Of a DNA stretch of 64,000 nucleotides, positions 49,260 through 57,655 are shown one piece after another. The notes beneath the pieces are model-generated. The model was given only the letters and a program-made list of their open reading frames with translations. It was not told the DNA's origin and did no database searches. The translations under genes were made by a program, and so were the position numbers. Source of the stretch: Nocardioides szechwanensis (lineage in GTDB: Bacteria > Actinomycetota > Actinomycetes > Propionibacteriales > Nocardioidaceae). Numbering within the stretch: position 1 is the stretch's first letter; the number at the start of each line of letters is the position of its first letter. Location: contig NZ_FNIC01000003.1 of the NCBI RefSeq assembly GCF_900103935.1, forward strand, positions 372,001 through 436,000. Direction: 5' to 3'.

Positions 49260-50762
49260 TCACGCTACGGCCCGCGCCGGCAGCCGCGCCTCGGCCGCGT
49301 CCCAGTCCGGTCCGGGCCGGGGCTCGTAGCGCAGCACGCCCTGGGTACGCCGTACGAGGTCGCGCATGGCGGTCAGGTCGGGCAGGTCGGCGCCGAGGGT
49401 GCGGGCCTGGACGAGCACGTTGCCCAGCGCCGCTGCCTCGGCCGGCCCGGCCAGGACCGGGAGGCCGCAGGCGTCGGCGGTGAGCTGGCAGAGGAGGGCG
49501 TTCTGCGAGCCGCCCCCCACCACATGGACGACGGACACCTCGCGGCCGGCGAGCTCGGCGGCGGTGCGGAGGTGGCGGCGGTAGGCCAGTGCCAGGCTGT
49601 CGAGGATGCAGCGCGTGATCGCGACCGGCGTGCGCGGGATCGGCTCCCCGGCCTCGGCAGCGAGCCGCTGGATCCGCGACGGCATGTTGTCGCCCCTGGT
49701 CCCCGGAGCGAGGAGCCGGGGGTCGTCGATGTCGACCACCGTCCGCAGCGGCGGCGCCTCGCGCGCCCCGCCGAGCACGGCGACGAGGCCGGCCTCGACG
49801 ATGCGCTCGTCCTCCCAGTGCCGCAGGGACTCCGAGAGGACCCACAGGCCCATGACGTTCTTGAGGAACCGGACGGTGCCGTCGACGCCGCCCTCGTTGG
49901 TGAAGTCGGCGAGCCGGGCGGCCTCGGTGAGCACCGGCGTCTCCAGCTCGAGCCCGACCAGCGACCAGGTGCCCGAGGAGATGTAGGCGAAGTCGTCCTC
50001 GGTCGCGGGTACGCCGACCACGGCCGAGGCGGTGTCGTGGGAGCCGACCGCGACGACCGGGAGACCGGTGGGGACGCCGAGCTGCTCGGCGACCTGGTCC
50101 AGGACCGCGCCGACCACGTCGCCCGGGTCACGCAGCGGCGGCAGCACGGCCCAGGGGATACCGATCCGCTTGGCCAGGTCGAGCGCCCACTCGCGCGACC
50201 GGACGTCGTACATCCCGGTCGTGGAGGCGTTGGTGCGCTCCGCACCCACCTTGCCCGTGAGCCAGTAGCCGAGCAGGTCCGGCAGCAGGAGCAGGGTCTC
50301 GGCGGACTCCAGCGCCGGCGTCCCGCGCGCGGCGACCAGCTGGTAGACGGTGCTGAACGGCAGGTTCTGCAGCCCGGTTGTGGCATACATCTCCGCTGCC
50401 CCGACCGTGGAGAGCACCGTCTCGGCGACGCCGTCCGTGCGCGAGTCACGGTGTGAATAGGGGTTGCCGAGCAGGTGACCGTCCCGGTCGAGCAGGCCGT
50501 AGTCGATGGCCCACGAGTCGATGCCGATGCCGTGCAGAGGACCGGTGCGAGCGACCTTGGCGATGCCGGCCAGCGACTCGCGGTGGATGCCGAGGACGTC
50601 CCAGAAGAGCGAGCCGTTGGCGCGGACACCACCGTTGGGGAAGCGGTGCAGCTCGTCGAGGTGGAGCGACCCGGGGCCGACCCGGCCGGCCATGACCCGC
50701 CCGCTGGTCGCCCCGAGGTCGACGGCCGCGACGCGGACCGGCCCGGTGGCGGTGGGACTCAT
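49260..50762 (-). CDS. rhaB: Rhamnulokinase
   Basis: A 500-residue FGGY-family kinase that phosphorylates L-rhamnulose to rhamnulose 1-phosphate. Conserved parts: AAVDLGATSGRVMAGRV (phosphate-binding), GIGIDSWAIDYGLLDRDGHL, VAVGSHDTASAVVGVP with the catalytic Asp, YISSGTWSLVGLELE and HVVGGGSQNALLCQLTADAC with the adenosine site. ATG 50762 overlaps the aldolase/dehydrogenase gene by four bases. Length is normal for the family. Confidence 0.94.
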   Translation of the reverse strand: MSPTATGPVRVAAVDLGATSGRVMAGRVGPGSLHLDELHRFPNGGVRANGSLFWDVLGIHRESLAGIAKVARTGPLHGIGIDSWAIDYGLLDRDGHLLGNPYSHRDSRTDGVAETVLSTVGAAEMYATTGLQNLPFSTVYQLVAARGTPALESAETLLLLPDLLGYWLTGKVGAERTNASTTGMYDVRSREWALDLAKRIGIPWAVLPPLRDPGDVVGAVLDQVAEQLGVPTGLPVVAVGSHDTASAVVGVPATEDDFAYISSGTWSLVGLELETPVLTEAARLADFTNEGGVDGTVRFLKNVMGLWVLSESLRHWEDERIVEAGLVAVLGGAREAPPLRTVVDIDDPRLLAPGTRGDNMPSRIQRLAAEAGEPIPRTPVAITRCILDSLALAYRRHLRTAAELAGREVSVVHVVGGGSQNALLCQLTADACGLPVLAGPAEAAALGNVLVQARTLGADLPDLTAMRDLVRRTQGVLRYEPRPGPDWDAAEARLPARAVA

Positions 50763-52795
50763 CGCAGGAACGCCGCCGCCACGCCCGCGTCGACCGGCAC
50801 GTGCAGCCCCGTCGTGTGGGTCATCTCGGGACCGCACAGCACGAAGACCGCGTTGGCGATGTTCTCCGGCAGCACCTCGCGCTTGAGGATCGTGCGCTGG
50901 GCGTAGAACTTGCCGAGGTCCTTCTCCTCCACGCCGTAGACGGCGGCCCGGTTGGCTCCCCAGCCGCTGGCGAAGATGCCCGAGCCGGCGACGACCCCGT
51001 CGGGGTTGACGCCGTTGACCTTGACGCCGTACTGGCCGAGCTCGGCCGCGAGCAGCCGGACCTGGTGGGCCTGGTCGGCCTTGGTCGCGGAGTAGGCGAT
51101 GTTGTTGGGTCCGGCGAAGACGGAGTTCTTCGAGGAGATGTAGACGATGTCGCCGCCCATCTCCTGCTCGATCAGCACCTTGGCCGCGGCCTTCGACACC
51201 AGGAACGAGCCCTTGGCCATCACGTCGTGCTGCAGGTCCCAGTCGGCTTCCGTGGTCTCCAGCAGGGTCTTCGAGAGCGACAGACCGGCGTTGTTGACGA
51301 CCAGGTCGAGGCCGCCAAAGGCGAGCACGGCGGCGTCGACCATCGCCTGGACGGCGGCCTCCTTGCTCACGTCGGCGGCGACGCCGATGGCGACGTCCGG
51401 CCCGCCGATCTCGGCCGCCGCTGCTTGCGCCCTCTCGAGGTCGAGGTCGGCGATGACGACGCAGGCGCCCTCGGCCGCGAGCTTCTTGGCGGTGGCCTTG
51501 CCGATGCCACCGGCGGCACCGGTGACCAGCGCGATCCGGGTGGCGAGGGGCTTGGGCTCGGCCATCCGCTGCAGCTTGGCCTCCTCCAGCGCCCAGTACT
51601 CGATGCGGAACTTCTCCGCCTCGTCGATGGGGGCGTAGGTCGACAGCCCCTCGGCGCCGCGCATCACGTTGATCGCGTTGGTGTAGAACTCCCCGGCCAC
51701 ACGGGCGGTCTGCTTGTCCTTGCCGAAGCTGAACATGCCGACGCCGGGCACCAGCACGACCAGCGGGTCCGCCCCACGGATGGCGGGCGAGTCCGGGGTG
51801 GCGTGACGGTCGTAGTAGGCCTGGTAGTCCTCGCGGTAGGAGACCGCAAGCTCCTTGAGCCGCGCGAGGCTCTCCTCGACCGAGGCGCTCGCCGGCAGGT
51901 CGAGGACCATCGGCTTGACCTTGGTGCGCAGGAAGTGGTCGGGACACGAGGTGCCCAGCCCGGCCAGCCGCGGGTGCTCGCTGCTGGCGAGGAAGTCGAG
52001 GACGACGTCGTGGTCGGCGAAGTGGCCGACCATCGGACGGTCGTGGCTGGCGAGGCCGCGGATCGTGGGCGCGAGGGCCGCGGCCTTGGCCCGGCGCTCG
52101 GCGGCCGGCAGGGCGGCGTACCCCGCGAGCGGCGGGCCGAACGGCTCGGGCCGGCCGTGCTCGGCGATGTAGGCCGCGGCGGTGTCGATGACCCACAGCG
52201 AGTTGGCCTCGGCCTCGGCGCTGGTGTCACCCCACGCGGTGATGCCGTGGCCGCCGAGGATGCAGCCGACCGCCTGCGGGTTCTTCTCCTTGATCTCGGC
52301 GATGTCGAGGCCGAGCTGGAAGCCGGGGCGGCGCCAGGGCACCCACACGACCTTGTCCCCGAAGATCGTGGTGGTCAGCTCCTGGCCGTCCGCGGCGGTG
52401 GCGATCGCGATACCGGAGTCGGGGTGCAGGTGGTCGACGTGGGGGGCGTCGACCAGGCCGTGCATGGCGGTGTCGATCGACGGGGCCGCACCGCCCTTGC
52501 CGTGCAGGCAGTAGTCGAAGGCCGCGACCATCTCGTCCTCGCGGTCGAGGCCCGGATAGACGTCGACCAGCGCGCGCATCCGGTCGAGGCGGAGCACGGC
52601 GAGGCCGGGCTCGGTCAGGGTGCCCAGGTCGCCGCCCGAGCCCTTCACCCAGAGCAACTCGACGGGCTCACCGGTGACCGGGTCGGTCTCGGTGCCCTTG
52701 GCCGAGGTGTTGCCGCCCGCATAGTTGGTGTTCTTGGGGTCGGCGCCGAGGCGGTTGGACCGGGCGATCAGCTCGGCCGCAGCAGGGTTGGTCAT
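50759..52795 (-). CDS. Bifunctional rhamnulose-1-phosphate aldolase / L-lactaldehyde dehydrogenase (RhaE-W type fusion)
   Basis: A 678-residue fusion. Residues 1-400 are a class II aldolase domain that splits rhamnulose 1-phosphate to DHAP and L-lactaldehyde, with zinc-binding histidines in VDAPHVDHLHPDSGI and CILGGHGITAWGDTS. Residues 420-678 are a short-chain dehydrogenase: nucleotide motif LVTGAAGGIGKATAKKLA, VVNNAGLSLS, and catalytic Tyr-x3-Lys in NNIAYSATKADQAHQ with Ser in VYISSKNSVF; it would oxidise lactaldehyde to L-lactate. Joining the two steps avoids free aldehyde. It lies 66 bp after the isomerase gene. Confidence 0.93.
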   Translation of the reverse strand: MTNPAAAELIARSNRLGADPKNTNYAGGNTSAKGTETDPVTGEPVELLWVKGSGGDLGTLTEPGLAVLRLDRMRALVDVYPGLDREDEMVAAFDYCLHGKGGAAPSIDTAMHGLVDAPHVDHLHPDSGIAIATAADGQELTTTIFGDKVVWVPWRRPGFQLGLDIAEIKEKNPQAVGCILGGHGITAWGDTSAEAEANSLWVIDTAAAYIAEHGRPEPFGPPLAGYAALPAAERRAKAAALAPTIRGLASHDRPMVGHFADHDVVLDFLASSEHPRLAGLGTSCPDHFLRTKVKPMVLDLPASASVEESLARLKELAVSYREDYQAYYDRHATPDSPAIRGADPLVVLVPGVGMFSFGKDKQTARVAGEFYTNAINVMRGAEGLSTYAPIDEAEKFRIEYWALEEAKLQRMAEPKPLATRIALVTGAAGGIGKATAKKLAAEGACVVIADLDLERAQAAAAEIGGPDVAIGVAADVSKEAAVQAMVDAAVLAFGGLDLVVNNAGLSLSKTLLETTEADWDLQHDVMAKGSFLVSKAAAKVLIEQEMGGDIVYISSKNSVFAGPNNIAYSATKADQAHQVRLLAAELGQYGVKVNGVNPDGVVAGSGIFASGWGANRAAVYGVEEKDLGKFYAQRTILKREVLPENIANAVFVLCGPEMTHTTGLHVPVDAGVAAAFLR

Positions 52796-52861
52796 GATGC
52801 CTTTCGATTCCTATCGGTGGTTGAGGTGCGAGGAGCCCTGGCGACGAGCCTCGAAACCCCC

Positions 52862-54034
52862 CTAGTTCCAGGAGAGCTGGGTCCCACCGCGGCGGGACTC
52901 CTCGATCTCCTGCTGGTAGCCGGACTCGGCGTAGGCGCGCATCGGTGAGGCCGGCAGGCCGCGCTCCTCGCGCCACGCGGCCAGGGCCGGGCGGACGTCG
53001 GTGGAGAACGCGTCGATGTAGATCTCGTGGGCACCGAGGACGTCACCGTCCTGTTGCGCCACGAGCAGCGCGTCCCGGTCGATGAGCAGCGCGCGTGCGG
53101 TCATCTCCTGGACGTTGAGCACCGAGCGGATCTGGCCGGGGATCTTGTCCTCGATGTTGTGGCACTGGTCGAGCATGAACGCGACGTCGCTGTCGGCGTC
53201 GAGCCCGCCGCCGCGGATGACCTCGGCCATGATCCGGAACAGCTGGAATGGGTCGGCGGCGCCGACGATCAGGTCGTCGTCGGCGTAGAAGCGGGAGTTG
53301 AAGTCGAACGAGCCGAGCCGGCCCAGCCGCAGCAGCTGCATGACGATGAACTCGATGTTGGTGCCGGGCGCGTGGTGGCCGGTGTCGAGGCACACCATGG
53401 CGCGCTCGCCGAGGGCGACGACCTGGGCGTACGACGTACCCCAGTCGGGGACGTCCGTGTGGTAGAACGCCGGCTCGAAGAACTTGTACTCGAGCACCAG
53501 CCGCTGGTCCTCGCCGATCCGCTCGTAGATCGTCGCCAGCGACTCGGCCAGCCGGTCCTGGCGTCCGCGCAGGTCGGCCTGGCCCGGGTAGTTGCTGCCC
53601 TCGGCGAGCCAGACCTTCAGGTCGCGCGAGCCGGTGGCGTGCATGACGTCGATGCACTCGAAGTGGTGGTCGATGGCCTTCTGTCGGACCACCTTGTCGG
53701 TGTGCGTCAGGGCGCCGAGCTTGTAGTCGTCGTCCTGGAAGGTGTTGGAGTTGATGGTGCCCAGCGCGACGCCGAGGTCCTCGGCGTAGCTGCGCAGCGC
53801 GGTGTAGTCGTCGACCAGGTCCCACGGGATGTGCAGTGCCACCGACGGCGCCAGGCCGGTGAGCCGGTTGACCACGGCGGCGTCGGCGATCTTTTCCTCG
53901 ACCGATCGCGGGGTGCCGGCCGAGCCGAAGACCTTGAAGCGGGTGCCCGAGTTGCCGTAGGCCCAGGACGGGACCTCGATGGCGAGTCGCTCGAGCTGCG
54001 AGGTGATGGCGGCGAAGCCGCTGGGGTCGGTCAT
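52862..54034 (-). CDS. rhaI: L-rhamnose isomerase
   Basis: A 390-residue xylose-isomerase-like TIM-barrel enzyme that turns L-rhamnose into L-rhamnulose, of the RhaI type rather than E. coli RhaA. Metal and substrate residues lie in EYKFFEPAFYHTDVPDWGTS, MVCLDTGHHAPGTNIEFIV and GSFDFNSRFYADDDLIVGAA. The N-terminus ITSQLERLAIEVPSWAYGNS is characteristic. The ATG lies directly behind the mutarotase stop (one base apart). Its own stop is followed by 66 bp without features before rhaD. Confidence 0.94.
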   Translation of the reverse strand: MTDPSGFAAITSQLERLAIEVPSWAYGNSGTRFKVFGSAGTPRSVEEKIADAAVVNRLTGLAPSVALHIPWDLVDDYTALRSYAEDLGVALGTINSNTFQDDDYKLGALTHTDKVVRQKAIDHHFECIDVMHATGSRDLKVWLAEGSNYPGQADLRGRQDRLAESLATIYERIGEDQRLVLEYKFFEPAFYHTDVPDWGTSYAQVVALGERAMVCLDTGHHAPGTNIEFIVMQLLRLGRLGSFDFNSRFYADDDLIVGAADPFQLFRIMAEVIRGGGLDADSDVAFMLDQCHNIEDKIPGQIRSVLNVQEMTARALLIDRDALLVAQQDGDVLGAHEIYIDAFSTDVRPALAAWREERGLPASPMRAYAESGYQQEIEESRRGGTQLSWN

Positions 54035-54035
54035 G

Positions 54036-54383
54036 TCAGCCTTCGGTCTGTGCGCTGGTGAGCTGGTCGGCGAGGTGGAACACCTCTGTCAGCCGCACGA
54101 ACCCCTCGTCGGGGGCGCGGCCGTCGTTGTCGAAGAAGGGAGCCATCTCGGCCTGCCACCGGCGGTTGACGTCGGTGTCGGCCATGGCGTCGAGGGCGGT
54201 CTCGAGGTCGTCGGACTCGACGTAGCCCACGAGGAGCCCGTCGTCCCGCAGGAACAGGGAGTAGCTGCGCCAGCCGGTCGACTCGAGCGCGGCGAGCATC
54301 TCGGGCCAGACGGCCGCGTGACGCTCGACATACTCCTGCTTGCGCTCCGGGCGGACCTGGAGGGTGAAGCAGTATCGGGGCAT
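54036..54383 (-). CDS. rhaM: L-rhamnose mutarotase
   Basis: A 115-residue enzyme that interconverts alpha and beta L-rhamnose anomers. It matches RhaM throughout: RYCFTLQVRPERKQEYVERH has the catalytic Tyr18 and His22 at the same numbers as in E. coli RhaM; VWPEMLAALESTGWRSYSLF and NRRWQAEMAPFF follow. It would speed entry of imported sugar into the isomerase. The next gene downstream is rhaI (one base gap); the upstream lipoprotein gene ends 45 bp away. Confidence 0.94.
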   Translation of the reverse strand: MPRYCFTLQVRPERKQEYVERHAAVWPEMLAALESTGWRSYSLFLRDDGLLVGYVESDDLETALDAMADTDVNRRWQAEMAPFFDNDGRAPDEGFVRLTEVFHLADQLTSAQTEG

Positions 54384-54428
54384 GGCTGACTCCCTGTTCC
54401 TGCGGTCAGGTGACGGGTGCTGGGTGGA

Positions 54429-55466
54429 TCAGAACTTGAACTGGTCGATGTTCTCGGCGTCGAAGACGTACGGCTCGCCGAGCACGACGACGCCGTCGGC
54501 GCCCACGGTGTACTCACCGAGCTTGCCGGCCTCGAAGGTGTCGCCCTCCGCGCCCTCGATGTCGCCGGACGCCAGAGCGTTGGCGGCGAAGGCGGCCAGG
54601 TAGCCGAGGTCCTCGGGGTTCCACAGGGCGAACTCGGTGACGGTGCCGTCCTCGATGAAGGCCTTCATCTGGCTCGGGGCGCCGAGGCCGGTCAGCGCGA
54701 CCTTGCCCTTGGCGTCCGAGGTCGACAGGTAGCGCGCCGCTGCGGCGATGCCGACCGTGGTGGGCGAGATGATGCCCTTCAGGTTGGGGTGTGCGGACAG
54801 CAGTGCCGCGGTCTGGTCGAAGGACTTCTGGTCGTCGTCGTCGCCGTAGACGATGTCGACGAGCTCGATGTTGGGGTGGTTCTCCTCGAGGTCGGCCTCC
54901 ATGAGCTCGATCCACGCGTTCTGGTTGGTCGCGTTGGCCGCGGCGGACAGGATCGCCACCTCGCCCTCGTCACCGATCTGTGCGGCGATCAGCTCGACCT
55001 GCTTGGCGGCGATGCCGGCGGCGTCGGCCTGGTTGACGAAGATGTCGCGGCACTCGGGCTCGGTGTCGGAGTCGAAGGTCACGACCTTCACCCCGGCGCT
55101 GCTGGCCTCCTCGAGCGCGTCGCAGATGGCCGACGGGTCGTTGGCGGAGACGACGACCGCGCCTGCGCCCTGCTGGGCCGCGGTGTTGATGAACGAGACC
55201 TGCGAGTCGGGCGTGGCGGTGTCGGGGCCGACCTCCTCGACCGAGCCGCCGAACTCCTCGGCAGCGGCCTCGGCGCCGGCGGTGCTGGCGTCGAAGTACG
55301 GGTTACCGAGGTTCTTCGGGATCATGGTGATGCTGCTGCTGTCGCCACCGGAGCCGCCGTCGCCGCCGTCACCGCCGTCGTCGTCACTGCCGCACGCGGT
55401 CAGACCGAGGCTGGCCAGCAGGGCCAGGCCGGCCAGAGCGGCGGTCCTCTTCTGGAGGTTCTTCAT
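54429..55466 (-). CDS. rhaS: Rhamnose ABC transporter substrate-binding lipoprotein
   Basis: A 345-residue periplasmic-binding-protein-fold lipoprotein. The signal peptide ends in the lipobox LTAC with lipidated Cys25; a Gly-Asp-Ser linker (26-47) tethers the binding domain. The domain has the RhaS-like ribose-type pattern: ITMIPKNLGNPYFDASTAGA, VVVSANDPSAICDAL and LKGIISPTTVGIAAAARYLS. It delivers L-rhamnose to the RhaPQ permeases. It lies 24 bp after rhaQ, often a spot for higher expression of the binding protein. Confidence 0.93.
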   Translation of the reverse strand: MKNLQKRTAALAGLALLASLGLTACGSDDDGGDGGDGGSGGDSSSITMIPKNLGNPYFDASTAGAEAAAEEFGGSVEEVGPDTATPDSQVSFINTAAQQGAGAVVVSANDPSAICDALEEASSAGVKVVTFDSDTEPECRDIFVNQADAAGIAAKQVELIAAQIGDEGEVAILSAAANATNQNAWIELMEADLEENHPNIELVDIVYGDDDDQKSFDQTAALLSAHPNLKGIISPTTVGIAAAARYLSTSDAKGKVALTGLGAPSQMKAFIEDGTVTEFALWNPEDLGYLAAFAANALASGDIEGAEGDTFEAGKLGEYTVGADGVVVLGEPYVFDAENIDQFKF

Positions 55467-55490
55467 GGGTAGTGCCTTTCTGGTGGGTGG

Positions 55491-56609
55491 TCAGTGCGAC
55501 CGGGTGGCGTCGGACGCAGCCGACTGCTGAGGGTTGTGCGGCGGCGGTGGTGGTTCCCGCCGAGCCCGTCCTGAGGTCAACGCCGAGACCCAGGACAGGA
55601 CGCTGGTGAGCATCACCGAGCCGACGAGCAGCAGGCCGATGACGATGTTGGCGATGTTGGTGCTGGTGCCGTCGAGCCGCATCGCCGACTGCAGGACGCC
55701 GATGAGGAGTACGCCGGCGACGACGCCGTGCAGCGCGCCACGGCCGCCGAAGATCGAGACCCCGCCCAGGAGAACGGCCGCGATGACCTGCAGCTCGTAG
55801 TACTCCGCGTTGTCCCCGCGGGCGCTGCCGAAGCGGAGCGTGTAGTAGATGCCGGCGAAGGCCGAGACCACCCCGCTGAGCACGAAGAGCCACATCTTGG
55901 TGCGCTCGACGTCGACGCCGCTGAAGCGCGCCGCCTCGTCGTTGAGCCCGATCTCGTAGACGCCACGGCCGAAGGACGAGAAGTGCAGCAGCCACACGAA
56001 GGCGACCAGGAGCACCACGAACGGGATGAGGATGACCGGGTAGCTGTCGATCGCCCCTCCGGTGAGCTCGTCGCCGACGAGCCGCTGCTTGGCGAGGTCG
56101 GTCCAGTACTCGGGGAAGTCGGTGATCGCCTCGGTGCCGAGCAGGCCGACGGCGATGCCGCGGTAGAGCGCGAGGGTGCCGATGGTGACGGCGAGGGAGG
56201 GCAGTCCGACGTACGCGACCAGGAAGCCGTTGGCCCCGCCGCAGACCGCACCGACGGCGAGCGCGAGCAGGATCGCGACCGGCATCGGCAGCCCGACGTC
56301 GGAGAAGCCGATGCCCAGCATGACGCTCGTCAGGCCCATGATGCTTGCCACCGAGAGGTCGATCTCGCCGGTGATGATGACCAGCGTCATCGGCAGCGCG
56401 ATCAGCATGATCGGGGCGGTGTCGAGGAACAGGTAGTAGAGCGTCAGCGGGCCGTCGAAGTTCGGGATCTGGCCGGTGGCGTAGGTGAAGACGGTGATCA
56501 GCACGGTGATGATCGCGAACTCGCGCGTCATCACCAGGCGCCACAGCAGCGGGCGCGAGTAGCTGGCGTAGGTGCGCTCGTCGACGGCGCGCTCGATGGT
56601 CGTGGTCAT
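55491..56609 (-). CDS. rhaQ: Rhamnose ABC transporter permease
   Basis: A 372-residue ribose-type ABC permease with about nine or ten membrane helices. The family stretch MTLVIITGEIDLSVASIMGL and the coupling region EAARFSGVDVERTKMWLFVL are present; the C-terminal 30 residues are a hydrophilic Pro-rich tail (PPPPPHNPQQSAAS). ATG 56609 overlaps the rhaP stop by four bases. With RhaP it makes the heterodimeric channel. Confidence 0.93.
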   Translation of the reverse strand: MTTTIERAVDERTYASYSRPLLWRLVMTREFAIITVLITVFTYATGQIPNFDGPLTLYYLFLDTAPIMLIALPMTLVIITGEIDLSVASIMGLTSVMLGIGFSDVGLPMPVAILLALAVGAVCGGANGFLVAYVGLPSLAVTIGTLALYRGIAVGLLGTEAITDFPEYWTDLAKQRLVGDELTGGAIDSYPVILIPFVVLLVAFVWLLHFSSFGRGVYEIGLNDEAARFSGVDVERTKMWLFVLSGVVSAFAGIYYTLRFGSARGDNAEYYELQVIAAVLLGGVSIFGGRGALHGVVAGVLLIGVLQSAMRLDGTSTNIANIVIGLLLVGSVMLTSVLSWVSALTSGRARREPPPPPHNPQQSAASDATRSH

Positions 56610-57655
56610 GACTGGTCCCTCGCCTCGATGAGCCTGCGTTCCTGTCGCTTCTTGAGCACGCGGTCGAGGACGACGGCGCCGATGATCAGGGCGCCGACGA
56701 CGGCGCGCTGCCAGAAGTCGGGGATGCCCAGGACGGGCAGCGCACGGTCGATGGTCACGAGCAGGAAGGCGCCGGCGGCGGCTCCCCAGACGGTGCCGCT
56801 GCCGCCGAAGATGGCCACGCCGCCGATGACGGCGGCGGCGACCGCCTCGAGCTCGATGTTGCGGCCGGCGTTGGAGCTGATCGAGCCGTAGCGGGCGGCG
56901 TAGAAGACGCCGGCCAGTCCGGCCAGGGCCCCACACACCACGAAGGCCGCGAGCACCCGGCGCGTGACGGGCAGCCCGAACAGCTGGGCCGCGTCGGGGT
57001 CGGAGCCGATCGCGTAGAGCTCGCGGCCGCCTCGCGACGTGTGGAGGTAGTAGCCGACGGCGGCGACCACGACCAGGGCGATGATGGTCAGGACCGGGAT
57101 GGTCAGCAGCTGGTCGGTGCCGAGGCTCAGGAAGCCGGCGGGCAGGTCGGAGGGGTTGATCCGGTCACTGCCGGCCCACTCGAGGAAGACCCCGCGGTAG
57201 ATCATCAGCGTGCCCAGCGTGATCACCAGGGCCGGGACGCGACCGAAGGCGACGAGGAGGCCGTTGACCAGGCCGAGGAGCGCGCCGAAGGCGAGCCCGG
57301 CCAGGAACACCAGCGGGACCGGCAGGTCGGGCACCTCGATGAACAGCTTGCCGGTCAGGTAGGCGGTGAGGCCGAGCGTCGAGCCGACCGACAGGTCGAC
57401 GTTGCGGGTGATGATCACCAGCGTCTGTCCGGCGGCCAGCAGCAGCAGGATCGACGGCGTGACCAGCAGGTCGCGCCAGCCGTCCCCACCGAACAGGAAG
57501 TTGCTGCTCTTGGCGGTGGTCACCACGACGAGCAGGACGAGCACGAGGAGTACGGCGAGCTCACGCGAGCGGAGCAGGCCGCCGAGCACGCGGCGGGCGG
57601 CGCTCGCAGAGGACTCCGCGGGCGCGGGGGGACGGGTCAGCGTGTGGCTGCTCAT
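56606..57655 (-). CDS. rhaP: Rhamnose ABC transporter permease
   Basis: A 349-residue ribose-type ABC permease and partner of RhaQ. Family marks are GQTLVIITRNVDLSVGSTLG, VITLGTLMIYRGVFLEWAGS and GSDPDAAQLFGLPVTRRVLA (ATPase contact loop). About nine membrane helices are visible after a 25-residue cytoplasmic start. ATG 57655 overlaps the rhaT stop by four bases. Having two different permeases with one fused two-domain ATPase is typical of the rhamnose system. Confidence 0.93.
   Translation of the reverse strand: MSSHTLTRPPAPAESSASAARRVLGGLLRSRELAVLLVLVLLVVVTTAKSSNFLFGGDGWRDLLVTPSILLLLAAGQTLVIITRNVDLSVGSTLGLTAYLTGKLFIEVPDLPVPLVFLAGLAFGALLGLVNGLLVAFGRVPALVITLGTLMIYRGVFLEWAGSDRINPSDLPAGFLSLGTDQLLTIPVLTIIALVVVAAVGYYLHTSRGGRELYAIGSDPDAAQLFGLPVTRRVLAAFVVCGALAGLAGVFYAARYGSISSNAGRNIELEAVAAAVIGGVAIFGGSGTVWGAAAGAFLLVTIDRALPVLGIPDFWQRAVVGALIIGAVVLDRVLKKRQERRLIEARDQS

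Noticed and set aside
49255-49845. Upstream extension of the LutA frame
   Set aside because: It runs through rhaB in another frame; the LutA N-terminus MRVALMVTCVND begins at 49254.
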